From Micromonospora inositola (GTDB taxonomy: Bacteria > Actinomycetota > Actinomycetes > Mycobacteriales > Micromonosporaceae), in assembly GCF_900090285.1 (NCBI RefSeq), contig NZ_LT607754.1, positions 4,986,001-5,050,000 on the forward strand: 64,000 nt of DNA, read 5' to 3'. The notes beneath the pieces were generated by a model that was given only the letters and a program-made list of their open reading frames with translations, had not been told where the DNA came from and searched no databases. Below are positions 1 through 7,658 of this stretch, piece after piece. Position numbers and translations under genes: made by a program. Position 1 is the first letter of the stretch, and every line of letters starts with the position of its first letter.

Positions 1-323
1 CCCGGCACGCCGAGGGGGTGTCCACCGTGCTGGCCTGCTCGGCGCTGAAGCGGTCCTACCGGGACGTGCTGCGGCAGGGTCCGCCGGACGTGGAGTTCGT
101 CCACCTGGCCGGGGCGGCGGAGCTCATCCGGGACCGGATGAGCCGCCGCGCCGACCACTACATGCCGGCCAGCCTGCTCGACTCGCAGCGGGCGATCCTG
201 GAGCCGCTGACGCCGGAGGAGGCCGGTGTCGTGCTGGACGTGGCGCTGGCGCCGGACGAGCTGGCCGGCGCGGCCGTCGCCCGGCTCGGGCTGCCCGCCG
301 GGATCCCGGTGAGCGGGCGATAG
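1..323 (+). CDS. gntK: gluconokinase, 3' part (start outside window)
   Basis: This is the C-terminal 107 or so residues of a thermoresistant-type gluconokinase, which phosphorylates D-gluconate to 6-phosphogluconate in the cytosol. The frame is open from base 3 to the TAG at 321-323. Recognisable family segments are the ACSALKRSYRD motif that follows the nucleotide-binding region, FVHLAG, and the HYMPASLLDSQ segment that contacts substrate. The P-loop (GVSGSGK type) lies upstream of the window, so catalytic completeness cannot be judged. A strong hairpin follows directly. Confidence 0.9.
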   Translation, partial: RHAEGVSTVLACSALKRSYRDVLRQGPPDVEFVHLAGAAELIRDRMSRRADHYMPASLLDSQRAILEPLTPEEAGVVLDVALAPDELAGAAVARLGLPAGIPVSGR

Positions 324-325
324 CG

Positions 326-357
326 CCACCGGCCCGGGCGTCCGTCCGGGCCGGTGG
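326..357. terminator. bidirectional hairpin terminator
   Basis: A perfect 12-bp inverted repeat (CCACCGGCCCGG / CCGGGCCGGTGG, 8-nt loop) starts two bases after the gluconokinase stop and ends three bases before the stop of the convergent YchJ-like gene. There is no U-tract, as is common for actinobacterial hairpins. It probably serves both strands. Confidence 0.7.
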
Positions 358-360
358 TCC

Positions 361-780
361 TCACCCGGGCAGGGCGTCCAGGTAGACCCAGCGGCCGTCC
401 TCGCGGACGAAGCGGCTGCGCTCGTCCAGCCTGCCCGGACGCCCCGCCTCCCGGTAGTGGGCCCGGAACTCGACCGTGCCCTCGGAGTCGAACAGGCCGC
501 CCCGGTCGGTGCCGAGAATCTCCAGCCTGGTCCAGCGCTGCCCCGGGTCGAGCCGCAGCCGCGCGGGCCGGGTGGCGGAGTGCCAACTGCGTACCAGGTA
601 GTCGACGTCGCCGACGGCGAAGGCGCTGAACCGGGAACGCATCAGCGCCTCGGCGGTCGCCGCCGTCGACTCGCCCCGGTGCACCGGCGCACAGCAGTCG
701 GCGTAGGGCAGCCCGGAACCGCACGGGCAGGCTCCGGTCGTCTGGTCGGCCGCGCTTCGGCGGGCACCGCGTTTCGCCAC
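361..780 (-). CDS. YchJ/UPF0225-family SEC-C motif protein
   Basis: A 139-residue protein of the YchJ family. The N-terminal CPCGSGLPYADCC is a SEC-C-type zinc-binding motif (C-x-C...CC). The following MRSRFSAFAVGD and SWHSATRP segments, and the region reading EILGTDRGG...VEFRAHYRE, match the NTF2-like YchJ core. Biochemical function is unknown; related SEC-C motifs occur in SecA and metal-binding proteins. The GTG at 780 is preferred over a TTG at 831, because the TTG would overlap the upstream gene's end (803) and add residues outside the conserved core. It lies 22 nt downstream of the histone-like gene on the same strand. Confidence 0.8.
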   Translation of the reverse strand: MAKRGARRSAADQTTGACPCGSGLPYADCCAPVHRGESTAATAEALMRSRFSAFAVGDVDYLVRSWHSATRPARLRLDPGQRWTRLEILGTDRGGLFDSEGTVEFRAHYREAGRPGRLDERSRFVREDGRWVYLDALPG

Positions 781-802
781 GTGCTCATTCTCGCCGAGGG
801 GC

Positions 803-1411
803 TCAGCGCGGCGGGCGACCAGCCCCGCCAACCGGCCCGCGGCTCGGCCGGCGGGCCGTGTTCCGCCTGCCGGACGACTCCATGGTCGTCGTCTTCTTCG
901 CCGGCGCCCGGGTTTCCGCGGTGGCCCGGGCCAGGGCCGTCGCCGTCGCCTTCTTGGCCGGCGCCTTCTTCGCCGGGACCCTCGTGGCCGGCGCCTTCTT
1001 CGCCGTGGCCTTCTTCGCGGGTGCCTTCTTGGCGGGTGCCTTCTTCGCCATGGTCTTCTTGGCTGGCGCCTTCTTGGCCGGTGCCTTCTTCGCGGCGGCC
1101 TTCGTCGTGGGCGCCTTCTTCGCGGCGGCCTTCTTGGCCGGTGCCTTCTTGGCGGCGGCCGCCTTGGCGGTCGGCCGCCGGGCGGGCGCCGCCGTCGCGG
1201 CGACGGCCTTCTTCCGGGCCACCCGGGTCGTCGTCGGGGTGGGCTTCTCGCCCGGGGTCTTGGCCGCGCTCGCCCCGGTGGCCCGTTTCGTGGCGGTCGC
1301 GACCTTCTTCGCCGCCGCTTTCCGGTTCATCGGCGCCTTGCGGGCCCCGGTCGCCTTTCGCGCGCCGGTGGGCCTGGTGGCCGTCCGGGTGCCCCTCGCC
1401 GCGTCCGCCAT
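803..1411 (-). CDS. lysine/alanine-repeat histone H1-like DNA-binding protein
   Basis: A 202-residue, extremely basic protein built from degenerate A-K-K-A-P-A-K-K repeats over most of its length, with Arg/Thr/Ala-rich ends and no hydrophobic core. Such tails resemble eukaryotic histone H1 C-termini and the tails of actinobacterial HupB/HU proteins, but no HU domain is present here. The likely role is non-specific DNA or RNA binding in the nucleoid (inferred from composition). The ATG at 1411 follows a good GAGGAGG ribosome site (about 1416-1422). The repeat DNA produces a long hydrophobic open frame on the opposite strand that should not be annotated. Confidence 0.75.
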   Translation of the reverse strand: MADAARGTRTATRPTGARKATGARKAPMNRKAAAKKVATATKRATGASAAKTPGEKPTPTTTRVARKKAVAATAAPARRPTAKAAAAKKAPAKKAAAKKAPTTKAAAKKAPAKKAPAKKTMAKKAPAKKAPAKKATAKKAPATRVPAKKAPAKKATATALARATAETRAPAKKTTTMESSGRRNTARRPSRGPVGGAGRPPR

Positions 1412-1620
1412 CGTCGCTCCTCCTCGGGGATCTGCCCCGACCCCGGTCGGCAGTGCCGCCGACGGGCAGGGCGCTGGCCAGCCGCGTCGGACCGGCCCCG
1501 ACTCGGCGGGCTGCTGTCTTCCCCCGCCCCCGACCCCCAAACTCCCGGGCGGAGGCGCGCTCACCCGGTTCGTGGTAGGCGCGGTGCCCCGCTACGCGAG
1601 CGGAACCGGCGGCGTCGCCC

Positions 1621-1794
1621 TCACGGCGTCGGCGTTTCGGTCAGTTCGGCCGGATCGACGTGCAGCGTCGCGAGCAGGCCCGCGTGCTTGACGACGTCGA
1701 CCTCGTCGGGCAGCTCCCGCCTGATCCAGTCGGCCCGGACGTGCTGGCCGCGGGCCCGCAGCACATCGATGATCCGGTGTCTGGCGATCTTCAT
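1621..1794 (-). CDS. small hypothetical protein (57 aa)
   Basis: ATG at 1794 to TGA at 1621, beginning MKIARHRIIDVLRARGQ and ending TETPTP. A purine-rich GAGGGAG sits 5 nt before the start. The middle reads ADWIRRELPDEVDVVKHAGLLATLHVDP, mixed charged/hydrophobic and plausibly one folded helix-rich domain. Codon positions show normal G/C bias. No family recognised; likely a small lineage-specific actinobacterial protein. Confidence 0.6.
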   Translation of the reverse strand: MKIARHRIIDVLRARGQHVRADWIRRELPDEVDVVKHAGLLATLHVDPAELTETPTP

Positions 1795-2259
1795 CGTTGC
1801 TCCCTCATGAGGCTGTTGCGAAGGTCCCGGGCGTCGCCCGGGGTCGGGTCAGAGACGTGGAGCCGCGAGCAGGGCACGGCGCAGTCGCGGGCAAGTCGAC
1901 GGCGAGGACGGGGCCGGGCGACTCCGCCGCCGGGCCCCGTCGACCGGGGGCCACCCAGCAGCCGCCGGGGAGCGTTGGGGCACCGGAAGCTCCGCGAGGG
2001 GCGGGGACGCGTCGGTCAGGTCGGCGGCTGCGGTCCGGGCGAGGTGCGGTACGGACATGACGTCCCCTGGGTGGATCCGGCGTGGCGGCCACCTCGCGAG
2101 TGGGATGTCGTCGATTCCGGGATGATCCCAGCCTACGCCCCGTCAGCCGGGCGCCGCCGCGCGACGATCAGGAGGCCGGGCCGGGGCCCGGGTCGGGCGT
2201 TGCGCCGGGCTTGTGCCATGGCGACGTAGAGGAGGAGGGAGCGACGGCTCGCCGAGGCT
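1795..2259. other. gene-poor stretch with one doubtful small ORF
   Basis: No convincing gene here. The best candidate is a minus-strand frame 2058-1849 (69 aa, starts MSVPHLARTAAADL) with AGGGGA just before its ATG. Its composition is low-complexity Pro/Arg/Ala with no recognisable domain, so I do not call it. The rest probably holds the promoter of the 57-aa gene and debris near the decayed gene that follows. Confidence 0.35.
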
Positions 2260-2725
2260 GTGGACCCGCTCCGCGAGTACGAGGCGGTCGGCTGGCGTAC
2301 CGAGGACCTGCGCCGGCGCATCGACGACGCCGAGCGGCTGCTCGCCGCGGTCGGACGGGAACACGCCCGCCCGCGCCGCGACGTCGACCGGCTGGGCGCC
2401 GGTGGGGATCCGCGGCGCGTCCCGGCTCGCCGCCGAGCGGGACCGGCTCGTCGGGCAGGCCGGCCAGGTCGAGGCGGCGAGCCGGGCCGCCGCCGCGCTC
2501 CGGACCGAGCTGGCCGACCTGCCGGGGGTCTGGCTCGCCCCGGAGCTGCACGTCAACGGCCTGACCCGGTTCGCGGACATCTTTCTCGACAACATCTTCA
2601 TCGACCTCGCGGTGCGGGGCCGGATCCGGCAGGCACGTGCCGATCGGCACGCTCGGCGGGCCAGGTGTCTCCCTCCAGGCGGCAGCCAAACTTCCGGCGT
2701 AGCGGCCCGCGCCTCGCGCCGGTGA
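2260..2725 (+). pseudogene. frameshifted remnant of a coiled-coil protein
   Basis: Two adjacent frames together read like one protein. Frame one (from GTG 2260) gives VDPLREYEAVGWRTEDLRR...DDAERLLAAVGREH, an acidic/basic helical segment. From about 2405 the sense passes to another frame: SRLAAERDRLVGQAGQ...ALRTELADLPGVW, then LHVNGLTRFADIFLDN. Neither frame makes sense through the whole region, so an indel, and possibly an internal deletion, around 2395-2420 is inferred. Heptad-like Leu/Ala spacing suggests a coiled coil. Family not recognised. The GTG is only a best guess, because the purine-rich AGGAGGAGGGAG (2230-2241) is too far upstream to be its ribosome site. Confidence 0.45.
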
Positions 2726-2782
2726 CGCACCACAAACGGGCGGGCGGGCACCCACCGGCGCCGCCCGCTCCGCGGAGGAGAT

Positions 2783-4108
2783 TCAGTTGAGCAGGAAGGT
2801 CTGGGTCTGCGGGTTGAGCATCGGCAGGTGCCGCGCGCCGGCCGTCTCCGGCCCGCTGAAGCGGAGCACGTCGACGCCCCGGGAGATGTCGTTGGCGACG
2901 ATCAGCCCGTTGTACCAGTACGTCGACCACTGGTTGGACCGCATGTCGTAGTGGCCGATCTCCTTCGGGTTGCTCGGGTCGGTCAGGTCGACCACCGAGG
3001 TCCCAGAGCCGTACGCGGAGGAGACGAGGATGTTGCGGCCGGCCACCGGCACGTAGTTGAAGTTGTGGTACGTGCTCGGCTCGGCGCGCGGGATGCGCAG
3101 GTGGCTGAGCGGCGTGCTCGGGTTGTCGACCGCGTACGTCCAGATCGCCCCGAACGGCTCCTTCGCCGGTCCGAAGTACTCGTCGCCGAAGGTGACGTGC
3201 TTCCCGTCGTGGGTGAACGCCGCGCTGTGCCAGATGTCCACGTCCGCCGTGTCGATGTTCGCGGTCACCCGCGGCGCCAGCGGGTTGCTGATGTCCCAGA
3301 GCTGCCCCTGCGACAGGCAGGCCGCGGCGGCGAGCTTGCGCGGGGTCAGCACCTGAATGTCGTGGCAGGCGAAGAAGTCGCCGGACGCGCCGGAGAAGTG
3401 GTCGATTCCCTTGATCGTGGGCTCGGCCACGACCTTCGCGGCGAGGCCGGCGATGGCGTCGCCACCCGGCACGTCGATCACCGAGATCCGCTCGAACGGG
3501 GCCTGGCAGTCCGGGCCGATGTTGCTGGCGCTCAGCGGGTACGACGCTACGTAGATGTAGGTGCCGCCCTCCTCGCGGGGTACCAGCGTGTGGGTGTGCG
3601 AGCCGCAGTCGGTCCGGATCGCCTGGAGGAACCGCGGCGCGCTCGGGTCGCTGACGTCGAAGACCCGTACGCCCTCCCAGGCGCCCGGGGTGGACGCGGT
3701 GACGTTGCGGGACCCCTCGCAGCCCGGCGTGCTCTGCGGGGTGTCCACGGACAGGAACAGCAGGTCGCCCCAGACCGAGACGTCGCCCTGAGGCCCGTTG
3801 CAGTGCACGTCGGCCAGCTCGACCGGCGTGCCCGGCTCGGCGATGTCGATGATCCGGAAGCCGCCGTAGTGGCCGGCGAAGACGAGGTTGCCGGAGAAGG
3901 CGAGGTCGGAGTTGACGCCGCCGGTGTGCTCGGCGGTCGAGAGCAGGTGCATGTTGCGGCTGTAGCCGTCGGCGGGGCTGCTCGGCGGAGGCGGCGGAAC
4001 GGACCCGTCGTCCCATGGCTCGTGGGCCTGGGCGGGGGAGGAGATCGTGGCGAGCAGGAGGGCCGCTCCCGCGACGACGAGTGATCGGATCCGGGATGGT
4101 CTGCGCAT
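2783..4108 (-). CDS. secreted LVIVD-repeat beta-propeller protein
   Basis: A 441-residue exported protein. The signal peptide spans residues 1 to about 29 (MRRPSRIRSLVVAG, hydrophobic core, then SPAQAHEP). The mature part contains repeated units of the LVIVD type, for example FRIIDIAEPGTPVELADV, VRVFDVSDPSAPRFLQAI and TSVVDLTDPSNPKEIG, which in related proteins form a cell-surface beta-propeller. Start ATG 4108 has an AGGGGAA site. No catalytic residues can be assigned. It is transcribed away from the secreted M28 peptidase gene, from a shared 230-bp intergenic region, so joint regulation is possible but unproven. Confidence 0.85.
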   Translation of the reverse strand: MRRPSRIRSLVVAGAALLLATISSPAQAHEPWDDGSVPPPPPSSPADGYSRNMHLLSTAEHTGGVNSDLAFSGNLVFAGHYGGFRIIDIAEPGTPVELADVHCNGPQGDVSVWGDLLFLSVDTPQSTPGCEGSRNVTASTPGAWEGVRVFDVSDPSAPRFLQAIRTDCGSHTHTLVPREEGGTYIYVASYPLSASNIGPDCQAPFERISVIDVPGGDAIAGLAAKVVAEPTIKGIDHFSGASGDFFACHDIQVLTPRKLAAAACLSQGQLWDISNPLAPRVTANIDTADVDIWHSAAFTHDGKHVTFGDEYFGPAKEPFGAIWTYAVDNPSTPLSHLRIPRAEPSTYHNFNYVPVAGRNILVSSAYGSGTSVVDLTDPSNPKEIGHYDMRSNQWSTYWYNGLIVANDISRGVDVLRFSGPETAGARHLPMLNPQTQTFLLN

Positions 4109-4340
4109 GTACTTCCCCTGAGATCGGCTGTGTCGTGCTGTGTCACGTCCGCGTACGTGGGCGTCACGCTGCCAAATATTTCCGTGTATCGCTAGACCCA
4201 TGGCGGAAAGCAACATGGCTATCCGCTGTTCAACCCGGGTGGACGGTTCCCATGCCCGCAGCCTGCGTCTACATTGCTGAGAACTGGCGTGCGAGGCCGG
4301 TGCACCGGGGTCCCTCGTCACCAAGGAGGTGCGGCACATC

Positions 4341-5942
4341 GTGGTGTCTCCCCGAAAGGCCCTCGCCGGCGCGGCCGTCGGCGCCGTCGTCGGGTCGATG
4401 ACCCTCGTCGGTCCCGTTCAGGCCGATCCCAACAACAACTCCGTCGACAAACTCACCAAGGCGGTCACGGTGCAGGGCGTGCTCCGGCACCTCGACGCCT
4501 TCCAGGCGATCGCCGACGCCCACGGCGGCACCCGCGCCTCCGGCACCCCCGGCTTCGCGGCCAGCGCCGACTACGTGGCCGGGATGCTGGAGCAGGCGGG
4601 CTACCAGGTCACCCGACAGCCCTTCCAGTTCCCGTTCTACGAGGAGTTCGGCTCGTCCTTCGCCCAGGTGGCGCCGAACCCGACCACCTACGCCGACGGG
4701 GTCGACTACGACCTCATGGACTACTCGGCGGCGGGGGACGTGACGGGCGGCGTTGTACCAGTCGACCTCGCCCTGGCCAATCCGGCCACCTCCAGCTCGG
4801 GATGCCAGCCCGGGGACTTCACCGGGCTCAGCCTGACCGGCAAGGTCGCGCTCATGCAGCGCGGCGAGTGCTCGTTCGGTCAGAAGGCGACCAACGCCAG
4901 GGCCGCCGGCGCGGTCGGGGCGATCATCATGAACCAGGGCAACGGCACGCCGGCGACCAACCCGGACCGGTTCTCGCTGTTTGCCGGCACGCTCGGCGGG
5001 CCGGTGGGCATCCCGGTCGTGTCGGTCTCGTTCGCCAAGGGGGTCGAGTTCGCGTCGACCGCCGGCCTGACCGTCCGGATCACCGCCGACGCCACCTCCG
5101 AGGTGCGCAACACGGAGAACGTGATCGCGCAGTCCCGCGAGGGCCGCACCGACAACGTGGTGATGGCCGGGGCGCACCTGGACTCGGTGCCGGACGGCCC
5201 GGGGTTCAACGACAACGGCACCGGCAGCGCGGCGATCCTGGAGGTCGCGTTGCAGATGGCGAAGGTGAAGCCGAACAACGCGGTCCGGTTCGCCTGGTGG
5301 GGCGCGGAGGAGGGGGGCCTGCTCGGCTCCAACCACTACGTGAACTCGTTGTCGCCGGCTCAGCGGGCCGACATCGCCCTGTACCTGAACTTCGACATGG
5401 TCGGCTCGCCGAACTACGTCTACGGCATCTACGACGGTGACGACTCCGCGGCCTCGGGTTCGGGTCCCGGCCCGGCCGGCTCCGCGCAGATCGAGGACGT
5501 GTTCGAGGCGTTCTTCGCCTCCCGGGGCCTGCCCACCGTGCCGGCGGACTTCACCGGCCGGTCGGACTACGGGCCGTTCATCGCCGCTGGGATCGGGATC
5601 CCGGCCGGCGGGCTCTTCACCGGCGCGGAGGGCGTGAAGACGGCTGCCGAGGCGGCGCTCTTCGGCGGCGTGGCCGGGAAGGCGTACGACCCCTGCTACC
5701 ACCAGGCCTGCGACAGCCGTACGCCGGTCGCCGACGGCGCCGACGCGGCGGTCTACGGCCAGCTCGCCAACCTGTACGGCAACGTGAGCACCACGGCCCT
5801 GGACGTCAACAGCGACGCCATCGCCACCGCGGTCATGACGTTCGCCTACGACACCTCAACCGTCAACGGCGCGCCCCGCGCCCCCGGCAAGTCGCACGCC
5901 GCCGGGAACAGCGAAGACGCGCACGGGCACCAGACCATGTGA
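4341..5942 (+). CDS. secreted M28 family aminopeptidase with PA domain
   Basis: An exported zinc aminopeptidase of about 533 residues. An N-terminal signal (SPRKALAGAAVGAVVGS...VQA) is followed by a PA domain insert (about residues 130-240, with KVALMQRGECSFGQKA). The M28 catalytic core follows with all expected residues: AGAHLDSV (His, Asp), GFNDNGTGSA (bridging Asp), WWGAEEGG (Glu pair), NFDMVGS (Asp) and YHQACD (His). The strong AAGGAGGT at 4323-4330 best serves the GTG at 4341 (or 4344); an in-frame GTG at 4329 lies on top of it. Related enzymes remove N-terminal residues from extracellular peptides. A strong hairpin follows the stop. Confidence 0.92.
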   Translation: MVSPRKALAGAAVGAVVGSMTLVGPVQADPNNNSVDKLTKAVTVQGVLRHLDAFQAIADAHGGTRASGTPGFAASADYVAGMLEQAGYQVTRQPFQFPFYEEFGSSFAQVAPNPTTYADGVDYDLMDYSAAGDVTGGVVPVDLALANPATSSSGCQPGDFTGLSLTGKVALMQRGECSFGQKATNARAAGAVGAIIMNQGNGTPATNPDRFSLFAGTLGGPVGIPVVSVSFAKGVEFASTAGLTVRITADATSEVRNTENVIAQSREGRTDNVVMAGAHLDSVPDGPGFNDNGTGSAAILEVALQMAKVKPNNAVRFAWWGAEEGGLLGSNHYVNSLSPAQRADIALYLNFDMVGSPNYVYGIYDGDDSAASGSGPGPAGSAQIEDVFEAFFASRGLPTVPADFTGRSDYGPFIAAGIGIPAGGLFTGAEGVKTAAEAALFGGVAGKAYDPCYHQACDSRTPVADGADAAVYGQLANLYGNVSTTALDVNSDAIATAVMTFAYDTSTVNGAPRAPGKSHAAGNSEDAHGHQTM

Positions 5943-5956
5943 CCCGACGTTCCGCC

Positions 5957-5994
5957 GACGGGCCGGGGCTCCGTGACCGGAGTCCCGGCCCGTC
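5957..5994 (+). terminator. hairpin terminator after M28 peptidase
   Basis: A 17-bp stem with a single mismatched position (GACGGGCCGGGgCTCCG / CGGAGtCCCGGCCCGTC) and a TGAC loop lies 14 nt after the stop codon. It separates the peptidase from the next gene on the same strand. Confidence 0.7.
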
Positions 5995-6116
5995 GTCGCC
6001 TGGTCGTCCGGCGGGAGATTGGCCCACTGAATCCCCTGCGGATCGGCTCTCTGACCGGGCCGATCCGTCCGCCTACCGTGGGCCAGACGCGCTCCCCGGA
6101 AAGGATCGAGACGACG

Positions 6117-6734
6117 ATGACGACCGCCGACATGTGGTTCGACCCGCGCTGCCCGTGGGCCTGGAACGCCTCCCGCTGGCTGCTGGAGGTGGAGCGGGTC
6201 CGCGACGTGCGGGTCCGGTTCCACGTGATGAGCCTGTCCGTGCTCAACGAGGGGCGCGACGGGCTGGAAGAGTGGTACCGGGAGTGGCTGAAGCCCGGTA
6301 TGGGCCCGGTCCGGGTCGCGGTGGCGGCCGAGCAGAAGTTCGGCAACGAGGTGCTGCGCGACCTGTACACCGCGCTCGGCAACCGGATCCATCACGATCG
6401 GGCAGTGCTGGACCGGGACCTGTACGTCGCGGCGTTGACCGAGGTCGGCCTCCCCGTCGAGCTGGCCGACGCGGCCGACTCCACCGACCACGACGAGGCG
6501 CTGCTGGCCAGCCACCACGTCGGCCTGGAGCCGGTCGGCGAGGACCTGGGCACCCCCACCATCCACGTCACCGACCAGGCCGGACGGCGCACCGCCTTCT
6601 TCGGGCCGGTGGTGGCCCCGATCCCGCGCGGCGAGGCGGCCGGCCGGCTCTGGGACGGGGTGCTGCTGGTCTCCGGCACCGACGGGTTCTTCGAGCTGAA
6701 GCGGGCGCGTACCCGTCGGCCGATCGAGCGGTGA
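6117..6734 (+). CDS. Rv2466c-type DsbA-fold (mycothiol-dependent) oxidoreductase, monothiol variant
   Basis: A 205-residue cytosolic thioredoxin-fold protein closely resembling Mycobacterium Rv2466c, a mycothiol-linked nitroreductase/oxidoreductase. Conserved blocks are MWFDPRCPWAW, VRFHVMSLSVLNE, GNRIHHD, GTPTIHV, FFGPVVAPIPRGEAAG and FFELKRART. The active-site motif here is Cys12-Pro-Trp-Ala15: the resolving Cys of Rv2466c (CPWC) is Ala, so a monothiol mechanism is expected. A candidate -10 TACCGT near 6074 sits upstream, and GAAAGGA precedes the ATG. The stop at 6734 is 65 nt from the end of the convergent SGNH hydrolase gene. Confidence 0.85.
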   Translation: MTTADMWFDPRCPWAWNASRWLLEVERVRDVRVRFHVMSLSVLNEGRDGLEEWYREWLKPGMGPVRVAVAAEQKFGNEVLRDLYTALGNRIHHDRAVLDRDLYVAALTEVGLPVELADAADSTDHDEALLASHHVGLEPVGEDLGTPTIHVTDQAGRRTAFFGPVVAPIPRGEAAGRLWDGVLLVSGTDGFFELKRARTRRPIER

Positions 6735-6798
6735 ACCCTGACCCTGGCACGAGCGCGACCGGGCTCAGCCGGGGCGGCGACGTAACCGGCGCGACGGC

Positions 6799-7569
6799 TC
6801 AGGGCAGCTCGACCGGCAGCGGCACCGGGCGCTTGGCCACCCGGTCGTCCCCGGAGGACCGGCCGCGCAGGTGCCGGGCCAGCCAGGGCAGCAGGTGCCG
6901 CCGGGTCCAGGCCAGCTCGGCGCGAACCACCTCGTGGCGGGGCCGGCGGACGGCCACCGGCAGCGGGTGCGACCACGAGTCGTCGTACCCGGGCAGGCCG
7001 GCGGTGTGTGCCAGCGCGGCGGCGATCCGTTCGTGCCCGGCGCTGTTGGCGTGCAGCCGGTCGTCGCTCCACAGGCGCAGGTCCGAGGCCACCGGGTGCG
7101 CCCCCAGGTCCAGCAGGGTGGCGCCGGTCTCGGTGGTGACCGCCCGGACCGCCGCGTTGAGCGCGACCACCCGGCCGCGCAGCGGCCGGGCCAGCGGCAT
7201 CACCGGCGCCGGGTCGGGCAGGGTGAAGGTGAGCACGGTGCCGCCCTGGCCGACCAGCGCCCGCTGCATCGCGCCGACGTCCTCGGCGATCCGGTCGGCG
7301 TCGAACGACGGCCGCAGCACGTCGTTCATCCCGGCCACCACGGTGGCCAGGTCCGGCGCCAGCTCCAGCGCCACCGGCAGCTGCTCGGCCCGGATCCGCC
7401 CGGTGGTCCGACCGCGGATGGCCAGGTTGGCGTACTCCAGGCCGCCCTGTGCGCGGGCCACCGCCAGGGCGAACCGGTCCGCCCAGCCCCGGTAGCCGCC
7501 GGCGTCGTCCGGGTCGTCCAGCCCCTCGGTGGTGCTGTCGCCGATCGCCACGTACCGCTGCCACAACAT
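6799..7569 (-). CDS. SGNH/GDSL-family hydrolase
   Basis: A 256-residue cytosolic-looking esterase/lipase of the SGNH fold. Block I is AIGDSTTEG with the nucleophile Ser. An oxyanion Gly (ANLAIRGRTTG) and block III Asn (VVAGMNDVLRPS) follow, and block V is SDDRLHANSAGHERIA with the Asp/His dyad. No signal peptide is seen. The substrate cannot be predicted. The start MLWQRYVA at 7569 has no good ribosome site but has a TAAGCT hexamer ending 7 nt upstream, which fits a leaderless transcript. It lies downstream of the deacetylase-like lipoprotein on the same strand, 89 nt away. Confidence 0.85.
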   Translation of the reverse strand: MLWQRYVAIGDSTTEGLDDPDDAGGYRGWADRFALAVARAQGGLEYANLAIRGRTTGRIRAEQLPVALELAPDLATVVAGMNDVLRPSFDADRIAEDVGAMQRALVGQGGTVLTFTLPDPAPVMPLARPLRGRVVALNAAVRAVTTETGATLLDLGAHPVASDLRLWSDDRLHANSAGHERIAAALAHTAGLPGYDDSWSHPLPVAVRRPRHEVVRAELAWTRRHLLPWLARHLRGRSSGDDRVAKRPVPLPVELP

Positions 7570-7658
7570 GGTCGCCAGCTTAGGGCCGCCCCTCGAGCGC
7601 AGTTCTTCAACCCAGCCGCACGGACACGGCACGCTTCCTTCGGCACCCGCGACGAGCA

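Noticed and set aside
858..1691. Plus-strand frame of 277 codons that looks like a hydrophobic membrane protein (runs of FLAGAFF).
   Set aside because: It is the antisense of the lysine/alanine repeats of the histone-like gene; the minus strand has the ribosome site and the sensible composition.
4269..5702. 477-codon minus-strand frame opposite the M28 peptidase.
   Set aside because: Mirror of a complete M28 enzyme; composition typical of antisense GC-rich DNA.
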